A DNA stretch of 6,070 nucleotides from positions 1 to 6,070 of the forward strand of contig JAUXDE010000100.1 of NCBI GenBank assembly GCA_030618495.1, given 5' to 3'. The translations under genes and the position numbers were made by a program. Shown piece after piece: positions 1 through 6,070 of the stretch; the stretch's first letter is position 1; each line of letters opens with the position of its first letter. The notes beneath the pieces were generated by a model that saw only the letters and a list, made by a program, of their open reading frames with translations, was not told the DNA's origin and made no database searches. This stretch comes from Clostridia bacterium. Its GTDB lineage: Bacteria; UBA6262; WVXT01; JAUXBS01.

Positions 1-334
1 TGCCTTTGCAACACTCGGCTTACATACACCCGGTATGCTCGCCTCTCGTTGCTTCGGTGCGGCTCAAAATCCCCTGGCAAAAAAAACGGGAATTTATGAG
101 ACAGAGTACTGGGAGGAAAGACGAAGAAGACGCTCAAAGAGAGCCCTTCCCGAAGGGCTGTCGTCTTTTGTTCATCGTCGGCGTCACTCATCGTTCACAT
201 ACGTACAGTATTCTCACTCTTTGTTCCTTGACGCTGAAGCAAAATACTTCCAGCATATGTAAAGATATGTTGGTAACACTACACTATAGAGTTAAAAGAA
301 AAAAAGCAAAAAGGATTCACTAAAAGGAGATGCC
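1..334. other. Upstream region without a recognisable gene
   Basis: No convincing gene is seen here. The open frames crossing it (6-323 and 35-262 on the plus strand) lack a ribosome binding site, give arginine-rich or mixed peptides that resemble no family I know, and overlap each other. The region holds a weak inverted repeat at 17-43 (GGC/GCC and CATAC/GTATG arms) and a stronger hairpin at 142-159. It then becomes AT-rich towards the next gene. A TTGACG at 228-233 could be a -35 element, but no matching -10 lies at the right distance. TATAGA at 285-290 could be a -10, but it lacks a good -35. The promoter of the 335 gene is therefore probably in 228-300 but is not pinned down. Confidence 0.5.
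127..169 (+). terminator. Candidate terminator hairpin of an upstream gene
   Basis: AGCCCTT (142-148) and AAGGGCT (153-159) form a perfect 7-bp GC-rich stem around the loop CCCG. An outer pairing of AAGACG (127-132) with CGTCTT (162-167) can extend it across an internal loop. The downstream side reads TCTTTTG, which is only a short T tract. It could end a transcript entering from the left, but no upstream gene is in the window to confirm this. Confidence 0.4.
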
Positions 335-1534
335 ATGAAAAAGATTTATACTTTTATTCTGGTACTTGTATTTAGCGTATTTGTGTTCCCGTCTGAAGGT
401 TTTTCCCGCATTTTTGGCGATGATGTGACGGCTATTATTACCACCGCAAACGGCAAGAGAGTTCCGGCCCAGCAGTATCTTTCAAAGGAAATCGCCTTGA
501 AAAAACCCGTGGTCATAAAGGGGAAAGTCACGGACAAGGGCGGTGAACCCATACCGTCGGTAATGGTTTTAATCTCAAACCTGAAGGATGACGAATCCGT
601 TCAGGATGCAACGGGGGATAACGGCAGTTACCGGATTGAACTGCCCGCAAACGATAAGATGACCACCTACAAGATGAGTATCATATTTCTTTCCGGTGAA
701 TTTGAGTTTGATTCCAACAAGATATTTACTGAAAAGGCGTACCAGGAAAGTTCCAAGGATATTACGTCCTACAGGGCGTCCAATTCAATGTGCCTGAACG
801 AGATGCTGTACCTTGCCAAGAAGAAGACAAGGTTAAAATCCAAGGACATCACGCTTACTCTTAACATAGCGCATCAGAAGGAATCAATATTGACAAAAAA
901 AGCCATAGAGTCCGCCAGGGATATTATAGATCGTAAAAATGATGTTTCAATTCCAATAAGTATCAAAGAAAGACTGGTTGCGCGTTTTGAGGAGATACGG
1001 AAGATATATCCGGAGGAACGGCTGTATTTTGAAGCGCTTGGTTTTCTGCAGTATGAACTGAAGAACCTTCCCAACCGCAATTACAGGAAGGCGGCCATAA
1101 ACAGGTTCAGGGCGGCCGTGAAACTGGGTTCCGTTAACATTGAGGTTTATTATAGGCTGATAGACCTGCTGACCGAGGCCGAGTTCTATGGTGAATCCAT
1201 TCAGGTTGCCGCCAGGGGGTTGGAGCTTTTCGGGGAGAATACCGAAAGGTTTAAGGACAGGCAGGAACTGGAATGGCTTATAAGAAGGTCAAAGTTTCAT
1301 TTCAAGGAGAAAGACAAGGAAAAAATACTGACCAATGAGGAAAAGGGATTAAGAAAAGAATGGTCGCTTAAAATAATTGAAGACCAGAGGGATGTGTACA
1401 GACGCGAAGGATACCCTAACGAAATTAAGAATTTCAACCGCAGGGAAGGCGTCATGCAGCAATGGTGGTATTATAATAAGGGACTATGTTACGTGTTTTT
1501 AAACGGCATGCTGAACGCTAAAAAGGAATTCTAG
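335..1534 (+). CDS. Secreted protein with carboxypeptidase-regulatory-like domain and TPR-like helices
   Basis: The product is 399 aa and its function is unknown. Residues 1-24 look like a signal peptide: MKK, a hydrophobic core (IYTFILVLVFSVFVF), then PSEGFS. This predicts export to the periplasm or envelope. Residues 58-104 (VVIKGKVTDKGGEPIPSV, then TGDNGSYRIELP) match the pattern of carboxypeptidase-regulatory-like (CarboxypepD_reg) beta-sandwich domains. Residues about 210-320 are helical, with TPR-like spacing (YFEALGFLQYELK, RKAAINRFRAAVKLG, VYYRLIDLLTEAEFYGESIQVAARGLELF). The C-terminus (350-399: VYRREGYPNEI, then QQWWYYNKGLCYVFLNG) recalls the end of GWxTD or BamE-like domains, where a pattern like 'EqWvYp.g..f.F.dG' occurs. 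That link is inference. AAGGAGA at 324-330, four bases before ATG, supports the start. The next gene begins 38 nt downstream with no strong terminator between, so co-transcription is possible. Confidence 0.8.
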   Translation: MKKIYTFILVLVFSVFVFPSEGFSRIFGDDVTAIITTANGKRVPAQQYLSKEIALKKPVVIKGKVTDKGGEPIPSVMVLISNLKDDESVQDATGDNGSYRIELPANDKMTTYKMSIIFLSGEFEFDSNKIFTEKAYQESSKDITSYRASNSMCLNEMLYLAKKKTRLKSKDITLTLNIAHQKESILTKKAIESARDIIDRKNDVSIPISIKERLVARFEEIRKIYPEERLYFEALGFLQYELKNLPNRNYRKAAINRFRAAVKLGSVNIEVYYRLIDLLTEAEFYGESIQVAARGLELFGENTERFKDRQELEWLIRRSKFHFKEKDKEKILTNEEKGLRKEWSLKIIEDQRDVYRREGYPNEIKNFNRREGVMQQWWYYNKGLCYVFLNGMLNAKKEF

Positions 1535-1560
1535 TAACACTAGTTAAAATATCAAAATAA

Positions 1561-2843
<1,283 letters not shown>

Positions 2844-2844
<1 letters not shown>

Positions 2845-3137
2845 TGCAAAAACCGTGGGAAACAAACGGCGTCATAAGAAGAATATTAACCCTGAACTGG
2901 GTGGACATTGATGTCCTGTTGGTGAATACTGTAAAAAACACCGTTTTTATTAAGGGGGACCTCAGGTTTAAGGGCAGGTTAATACAGGATGACGATGAAC
3001 CTGCCGTAATCGAGAAGTTAGAGAAAATTGAGGGGATGATAATGGATGTGGACGGGATAGAACATTTGAGATGGGAACTTAAAGACTGGAGGGTGGAAGA
3101 AGGCAAATGGAAAACTGCGCAAAATACGCGGGATTGA
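2844..3137 (+). CDS. Small BON-like domain protein of unknown function
   Basis: The product is 97 aa from the ATG, or 98 aa if the GTG at 2841 is used. Either start overlaps the serS stop codon, so translation is probably coupled. No strong ribosome binding site is seen. There is no signal peptide or membrane segment, so it is predicted to be cytoplasmic. The chain runs beta (DIDVLLVNTVKNTVFIKGDLRF), helix (AVIEKLEKIEGMIMDVDGI) and beta (EHLRWELKDWRV). This order, with an 'xVxIxGxL' strand and a helix ending in a 'DVDGIxxL' turn, resembles a single BON (bacterial OsmY and nodulation) domain, a fold associated with phospholipid or envelope interaction. The match is by pattern only. Its last 31 nt overlap the start of the transglycosylase gene, placing it in the serS operon. 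It is clearly a real gene, given its tight packing and a protein-like composition similar to its neighbours, but its role is not known. Confidence 0.75.
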
Positions 3138-4693
3138 GGGTTGTTCCGGGAGTAATTGTTTTAATTCTTCTTTTTCTGTCGCCCGTGGGCGCCCAGCCGG
3201 ACGGACAGAAAATAGAGTCCTTCAAGAAGATAATCGTAAAAGCGGAGGATTTTTATAATAAGGCGGTTGTGAGTTATGAAAAGGGTGATTCCGAAAAGGC
3301 GGAGAAATACTACATTAAAGCAATGCAGAAACTTTACCAGGCAAAACTTGGCGCTGATGAAAACTACAAATTAAAAGAGGAATTCGATAACCTCTTTGCC
3401 AGGATGGATGGCATTTTACAGGAAATGAACGGGACTGCCACGGCTTCCCTTGAAGTTACCGATGAGGAATTGAAAAAAATTAAAGAAGTTGAGGAAACGG
3501 GCAAGGTGGAAGTGGGCAGGAAATATACTATTCCCATAGATCCTGACGGCCATCTTGTCAGGAGATATATAACGTTATATAACTTTAAAAAGAGAAAAAC
3601 GCTCCAGAAAGCGCTTGAGAGGTCCGGGATGTACCGGGACATGATATTGGGCATCCTGAAGGAAAACAATTTACCGGAGGAACTCATTTACCTGCCGGTC
3701 GTGGAGAGTTTATACAAGGTCAATGCGTATTCACCCGCAAGGGCGGTGGGATTATGGCAGTTCATGTCGAAAACCGGTAGAGGGTTCGGCCTTAAAATCA
3801 ATTACTGGATAGACGAAAGGAAGGACCCGGAAAAGTCAACGCGGGCCGCGGTAAAATACCTGGCTAAGTTATACGAATGGTTTGACGACTGGCACCTGGC
3901 GCTTGCCGCCTATAACAGGGGAGAGGCTGGTATAGGCAGGGACCTCAAATTCTCCAAGGCAACGGATTTCAGCGCCCTGCAGAAAATGAATGCAATTCCC
4001 CTGGAGACCAATCATTTTGTCCCGAAGTTCGTGGCTAGCACAATAATCGGCGATAACTGCGAGGACTACGGTTTTGAGATTGATTTCATGGAGCCGATGG
4101 AATACGACGAAGTTGAACTGAACAAGGTAATAGACCTTGAGGTGATAGCGAAGTGTATTAATTCAACGGTAAGAAAGATAAAAAAACTAAACCCGGCGCT
4201 TATGGCGTGGTGCACGCCAAAGAATTATCCCGGGTACAGGTTGAAATTGCCGGCAGGGACAAAGGAGCTGTTTCAGGCGAACATCGCAAAGGTTAAGAAC
4301 CTGACTCCGACAAGAGGTTTTGTGAAGTACAGGGTAAGAAAAGGCGATGTTTTAGGCAAAATCGCCTCAAAATTCCATACCACGGCGTACGCCATCAAGA
4401 GGAATAACAACATAAGAAACGTAAACCGTATCAGCATAGGCAAAGTGCTTAAAATACGTCCGGGCAGGCGGTATTTTACGAAAAAGAAAAGCGGGAAAAA
4501 AACAACAATCGCCAAGTCGGGCAAAGGATTTGTCAATTACCAGGTAAAAAGCGGGGATATCCTGATGAATATTGCAAAAAAGTATAGCACCACGGTATCT
4601 TCCATAAAAAAAGATAATGACATAAGAAACGCCAATAGGTTAAAAATCGGCCAGGTGCTCATGATAAAACCTGGCAGGAATTACCGGGGATAA
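3107..4693 (+). CDS. mltD: MltD-like lytic murein transglycosylase with SLT and LysM domains
   Basis: The product is a 528-aa exported peptidoglycan lyase. It cleaves the MurNAc-GlcNAc bond to leave 1,6-anhydro-MurNAc and acts in the periplasm. Residues 1-29 look like a signal peptide (hydrophobic core VVPGVIVLILLFL, cleavage after PVGA). A TPR-like pair of helices follows (45-80). The SLT domain spans about 188-320. Catalytic Glu is E200 in LPVVES, followed by SPARAVGLWQFM (209-220) and ALAAYNRGEAGIG (265-277), all canonical. Residues 334-385 look like the degenerate LysM seen in MltD relatives (DLEVIAKCINS, then LNPALMAW, then YRLKLPAGT). Two clear LysM repeats follow at 404-457 and 474-527, identical at about 30 of 54 positions, for peptidoglycan binding. 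The preferred start is the ATG at 3107, with GGAGGG and GAAGG upstream. It overlaps the preceding gene by 31 nt. A TTG at 3134 is possible but has no binding site. Confidence 0.93.
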   Translation: MENCAKYAGLRVVPGVIVLILLFLSPVGAQPDGQKIESFKKIIVKAEDFYNKAVVSYEKGDSEKAEKYYIKAMQKLYQAKLGADENYKLKEEFDNLFARMDGILQEMNGTATASLEVTDEELKKIKEVEETGKVEVGRKYTIPIDPDGHLVRRYITLYNFKKRKTLQKALERSGMYRDMILGILKENNLPEELIYLPVVESLYKVNAYSPARAVGLWQFMSKTGRGFGLKINYWIDERKDPEKSTRAAVKYLAKLYEWFDDWHLALAAYNRGEAGIGRDLKFSKATDFSALQKMNAIPLETNHFVPKFVASTIIGDNCEDYGFEIDFMEPMEYDEVELNKVIDLEVIAKCINSTVRKIKKLNPALMAWCTPKNYPGYRLKLPAGTKELFQANIAKVKNLTPTRGFVKYRVRKGDVLGKIASKFHTTAYAIKRNNNIRNVNRISIGKVLKIRPGRRYFTKKKSGKKTTIAKSGKGFVNYQVKSGDILMNIAKKYSTTVSSIKKDNDIRNANRLKIGQVLMIKPGRNYRG

Positions 4694-4720
4694 ATTATTA
4701 GTGTCAGATAATATTTTTTT
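4694..4720 (+). terminator. Weak candidate terminator after the transglycosylase gene
   Basis: ATTAT and ATAAT form a short AU-only stem (about 4695-4713), followed by a run of seven T at 4714-4720. The stem is weak and the T run is part of the repeated module described separately. It may end the serS operon, but this is a guess. No better hairpin lies between the two genes. Confidence 0.25.
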
Positions 4721-4743
4721 AATATGTCGCATAAGGACGTGGG
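4701..4743 (+). repeat. Upstream module, copy A (before the first NYN gene)
   Basis: This stretch matches 5743-5786, which lies before the second NYN gene. The core (4717-4743 against 5760-5786, 27 nt) differs at only two bases. The upstream part shares GTGTCA and an AT-rich spacer, with one base of length difference. TAATAT at 4720-4725 could be a -10 element, but no good -35 lies 17 bases upstream. From the ATG at 4724 a ten-codon frame MSHKDVGGKD ends at TAA 4754-4756. It is in the same frame as the NYN gene that starts 12 bases later. No ribosome binding site precedes this small frame. The module may be a shared promoter or 5' leader, a recombination boundary, or a remnant of the 5' end of a small gene. 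Confidence 0.85.
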
Positions 4744-4768
4744 TGGTAAAGACTAACGGAAGAATAGA

Positions 4769-5512
4769 ATGTTTAAATCAACAAAAGAAACCATTATAAA
4801 TATTGCTAAATCAAAAGCAAAAGTAATTCAACAACTGGAAGGATTACTTACTGGAAAAACTAATGTTTATATTGATTATGCTAATGTTCGGCCCTGGGCT
4901 GAACGACTACAATGGCATGTTGACCTAAAAAGACTAAAACATTTTCTGGATTCCTTTGACAATATAAACGTAGTATCAATATATTATGGAACTTTACAGG
5001 GTGATCATACTTCACAGAAATTAATTAATGATATGAACCGCTTTCACTATCATGTCAGGACTAAACCTGTTAAAATCATCAAAATACCTATTGATGCAAC
5101 CAGTATAGACACACAATCTCCCGCTTTACTTAAGAGTTTCATTCGTAGTGCATTATTACAGAAATATAATATAGAAACTATCCAGTATTTAAACCGAAAA
5201 TTCGCGGAAATGAACAGACAGGGGATATATTACATTGAAGACCGAAAATGTAATTTTGATGTTGAAATAGGCAGAGATATGGTAATTGACCATGAAAAAG
5301 AAGAAACCGAATGTTTTGTCCTATGGAGCGGAGATAGTGATTTTCATGATCCTATCAAAGAATTGCTGGATACAGGCAGAAAAGTAATATTATTTGCTAC
5401 AGCCAGGGTGGTATCTTCTGAGCTAAATGAACTTAGAAAAAATGGATTGTTTATTTTTGATATCAAGAAAATAAGGGAATTCATTTGTTGGAAAAGAGAA
5501 TTACAACCTTAA
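4769..5512 (+). CDS. NYN (PIN-like) domain predicted ribonuclease
   Basis: The product is 247 aa, cytoplasmic, with no signal peptide or membrane segment. It follows the NYN/DUF88 (LabA-like) pattern of PIN-fold nucleases that cut RNA with bound metal. The acidic residues sit where expected: D36 in NVYIDYANV, D164 and D170 in KCNFDVEIGRDMVID, and D189 and D191 in LWSGDSDF. The usual last strand follows (GRKVILFA, 203-210). An N-terminal extension of about 30 residues (KETIINIAKSKAKVIQQLEGLL) precedes the domain and is predicted helical. The region between about 100 and 150 is a long, mostly helical insert. The start is ATG 4769, with GGAAG six bases upstream. Codon use is much more AT-rich than in the serS operon, suggesting transfer. 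The substrate is unknown. NYN proteins occur in RNA turnover, toxin-like and defence settings, and nothing here chooses between them. Confidence 0.85.
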   Translation: MFKSTKETIINIAKSKAKVIQQLEGLLTGKTNVYIDYANVRPWAERLQWHVDLKRLKHFLDSFDNINVVSIYYGTLQGDHTSQKLINDMNRFHYHVRTKPVKIIKIPIDATSIDTQSPALLKSFIRSALLQKYNIETIQYLNRKFAEMNRQGIYYIEDRKCNFDVEIGRDMVIDHEKEETECFVLWSGDSDFHDPIKELLDTGRKVILFATARVVSSELNELRKNGLFIFDIKKIREFICWKRELQP

Positions 5513-5576
5513 AATGCAAAAGGGACATCATTGAAGATGCCCCTAAGCTTTAAAATTATTGTCATCATAAGATGAC
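5510..5576 (-). ncRNA. Candidate short leftward RNA, convergent with the first NYN gene
   Basis: A transcript from the promoter at 5583-5611 would start near 5576 with a perfect stem-loop and meet a second stem (5544-5521) followed by TTTTGCATTTT. This would give an RNA of roughly 65 nt ending at the NYN stop codon. It also holds a 19-codon frame (5568-5509, minus strand) encoding MMTIILKLRGIFNDVPFAF, but no ribosome binding site precedes it, so it is not called as a gene. The RNA could be a convergent or antisense regulator of the NYN mRNA, or the relic of a longer leader. The ends are inferred from the promoter and hairpin only. Confidence 0.3.
5521..5544. terminator. Hairpin at the 3' end of the first NYN gene
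   Basis: GGGACATC (5522-5529) pairs with GATGCCCC (5536-5543) around the loop ATTGAA, with one A-C mismatch and an added A-T at the base. On the plus strand it lies 9 nt after the NYN stop, but only TAAGCTTTAAAA follows, a poor T tract. Read leftward it is followed by TTTTGCATTTT, a better terminator. It may act in both directions and separate the NYN transcript from the leftward one. Confidence 0.5.
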
Positions 5577-5578
5577 AA
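5559..5578. repeat. Perfect 8-bp hairpin
   Basis: TTGTCATC (5559-5566) and GATGACAA (5571-5578) are perfect inverted repeats around ATAA. The element lies exactly at the expected start of a transcript from the leftward promoter at 5583-5611. It could be a 5' stem-loop that stabilises that RNA, or a protein-binding operator overlapping the transcription start. Confidence 0.7.
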
Positions 5579-5582
5579 CAGA

Positions 5583-5611
5583 AGTATAGCACAGTAGATA
5601 TATTTTGTCAA
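5583..5611 (-). promoter_or_regulatory. Leftward sigma-70-type promoter
   Basis: On the minus strand TTGACA (5611-5606) is a perfect -35, separated by exactly 17 bases from TATACT (5588-5583), a 5/6 match to the -10 consensus. Transcription would start near 5576 and run leftward into the 3' end of the first NYN gene. This is the best promoter-like sequence in the window, and it does not point at any recognisable gene. Confidence 0.6.
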
Positions 5612-5621
5612 CAAATATTTT

Positions 5622-5640
5622 ATATTACGAATTGCGAAAT
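5622..5640. promoter_or_regulatory. Operator-like imperfect palindrome, site 1
   Basis: TATTACGAATTGCGAAATA is an imperfect palindrome that shares AATTGCGA with the stronger palindrome at 5678-5694. It lies about 11 bp upstream of the -35 of the leftward promoter. This suits a regulator bound next to the polymerase. Confidence 0.4.
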
Positions 5641-5677
5641 AGCACTAAAGTAGAATATGAATCTTTTAAATCTTTGG

Positions 5678-5694
5678 TATCGCAAATTGCGATA
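5678..5694. promoter_or_regulatory. Operator-like perfect palindrome, site 2
   Basis: TATCGCAAATTGCGATA has perfect 8-bp arms around a single central base, the form expected for a dimeric helix-turn-helix repressor site. It shares AATTGCGA with site 1 at a distance of 55 bp, close to a whole number of helical turns. No gene for the regulator is in the window. Confidence 0.5.
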
Positions 5695-5724
5695 TTAAGG
5701 GCAGGCAATCCGGTTAAATAAGAA

Positions 5725-5781
5725 GTGCTTATGAGGACCAAAGTGTCAACCAATTATTGTTTTAATATGTCGCATAAGAAC
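5725..5781. repeat. Imperfect inverted repeat enclosing module copy B
   Basis: GTGCTTATGAGGAC (5725-5738) is nearly the reverse complement of GTCGCATAAGAAC (5769-5781). CTTATG/CATAAG and GAC/GTC pair, with one bulge and about two mismatches, around a 30-nt loop. The right arm is part of the shared module. The matching left arm was not found before copy A, so the structure is specific to copy B. Confidence 0.4.
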
Positions 5782-5786
5782 GTAGG
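5743..5786 (+). repeat. Upstream module, copy B (before the second NYN gene)
   Basis: This is the second copy of the module at 4701-4743, 1,043 bp further on and in the same orientation. The ATG at 5767 opens a 17-codon frame, MSHKNVGTTQEKKREII. Its TAA (5818-5820) overlaps the ATG of the second NYN gene by one base (TAATG), an arrangement typical of translational coupling. The two core differences from copy A change D to N and leave V unchanged. No ribosome binding site precedes the small frame, so its translation is uncertain. Confidence 0.85.
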
Positions 5787-5819
5787 CACTACACAAGAGA
5801 AAAAGAGAGAAATAATATA

Positions 5820-6070
5820 ATGCCTGAACAAAAAGATTTATTTAAGCAAAAGAACGTAATAGTTTTTATAGACGGAAGTAATTTTTATCATTCACTATAT
5901 GCTTGCTATGGAATTAATTATATGGACATTCTTAAGCTATCTAAAAAACTATGTAACGCAAACAGAAACTTGAAAGAAGTAAGATACTATTATTCCCCAT
6001 TTATTAAGGAAATAAATCCTCCCCTTTCTGAAGAACAACAGCGTTATATAACAACTATTAAACGTATTCC
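5820..6070 (+). CDS. Second NYN domain predicted nuclease, 3' end outside the window
   Basis: The first 83 codons are present and the frame is open to the window edge. The protein begins MPEQKDLFKQKNVIVFIDGS. VIVFIDGSNFYHSL (residues 13-26) is the classical first strand and metal-binding aspartate (D18) of NYN/LabA-like PIN-fold nucleases. VRYYYSPF (about 55-62) is the expected second core strand. The later acidic residues lie outside the window. The N-terminus is short and unlike that of the first NYN protein, so the two are different subfamilies and not recent duplicates. The start is ATG 5820. The ribosome binding site is weak (GAGAG at 5805-5809), and coupling to the small upstream frame may help. 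The AT-rich codon use matches the first NYN gene. Confidence 0.85.
   Translation, partial: MPEQKDLFKQKNVIVFIDGSNFYHSLYACYGINYMDILKLSKKLCNANRNLKEVRYYYSPFIKEINPPLSEEQQRYITTIKRI

Larger units (their letters stand above)
5513..5819. other. Structured noncoding gap between the two NYN genes
   Basis: This 307-nt stretch is strongly AT-rich and has no gene-sized frame on either strand. In order it holds a hairpin next to the NYN stop (5521-5544), a perfect 8-bp hairpin (5559-5578), a leftward sigma-70-like promoter (5583-5611), two related palindromes (about 5622-5640 and 5678-5694), an imperfect inverted repeat (5725-5781) and the second copy of the upstream module (5743-5786). The density of sites is more than a plain spacer needs. 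It could be the control region of a lost divergent or convergent gene, such as a toxin-antitoxin regulator. It could also be an active locus for a small leftward RNA. Confidence 0.6.

Noticed and set aside
6-323. Open frames at 6-323 and 35-262 as genes
   Set aside because: They overlap in different frames, have no ribosome binding site and yield no recognisable protein. A GC-rich hairpin lies inside them.
4322-4690. DNA repeat between the LysM coding segments as a mobile element or recombination repeat
   Set aside because: The similarity is at protein level, about 30 of 54 residues, and reflects ordinary tandem LysM domains.
5509-5568. 19-codon minus-strand frame MMTIILKLRGIFNDVPFAF as a gene
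   Set aside because: It has no ribosome binding site and spans the hairpin stems, so its reading is more likely a by-product of the RNA structure.
4701-5786. Integron cassette array with attC sites
   Set aside because: No GTTRRRY/RYYYAAC core pair was found at the module copies and no integrase gene is visible. Only two copies are present, so the cassette idea stays open but not as a classical integron.
4701-5786. CRISPR repeats
   Set aside because: There are only two copies, about 1 kb apart, with genes between them and no spacer-sized units.

Overview
The window looks like chromosomal DNA from an uncultivated Gram-negative-type (diderm) bacterium. The main clue is a secreted MltD-like lytic transglycosylase. 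The lineage cannot be fixed from sequence alone. The lysine-rich, AGG-using housekeeping genes and the tandem 'IRNxNR..IG' LysM modules would suit Omnitrophota, Elusimicrobiota or a neighbouring phylum, but that is an impression and not a result.

The window has two parts. Positions 335-4693 hold four co-directional housekeeping-like genes of moderate GC. They are a secreted protein with a carboxypeptidase-regulatory-like domain and TPR-like helices (335-1534), seryl-tRNA synthetase serS (1573-2844, TTG start), a small BON-like protein (2844-3137) and an MltD-like SLT/LysM transglycosylase (3107-4693). The last three overlap end to end and are probably one operon. It pairs tRNA charging with cell-wall remodelling, most likely as a co-transcribed housekeeping cluster and not as a shared pathway. 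Positions 1-334 hold no convincing gene, only a hairpin that could be the terminator of an upstream gene.

From about 4694 onward the DNA becomes clearly AT-rich and sparsely coding. In 60-base samples counted by hand, 4801-4860 has 18 G/C against 30 in 2161-2220. This accessory part carries two unrelated-looking NYN (PIN-like) predicted nucleases, one complete (4769-5512) and one cut by the window end (5820-6070). Each sits directly behind a copy of the same sequence module of about 43 nt (4701-4743 and 5743-5786). Both modules contain a tiny reading frame starting MSHK(D/N)VG. The second of these frames ends on the start codon of its NYN gene.

The 307-nt gap between the NYN genes is structured. 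It contains two hairpins, a near-consensus sigma-70 promoter pointing leftward (TTGACA-17-TATACT), and two operator-like palindromes 55 bp apart. The leftward promoter could make a short RNA that is convergent with, and ends antisense to, the 3' end of the first NYN gene. The gap may also be the relic of a lost regulator or toxin-antitoxin locus. The repeated module in front of two different nucleases is the most unusual feature in the window.
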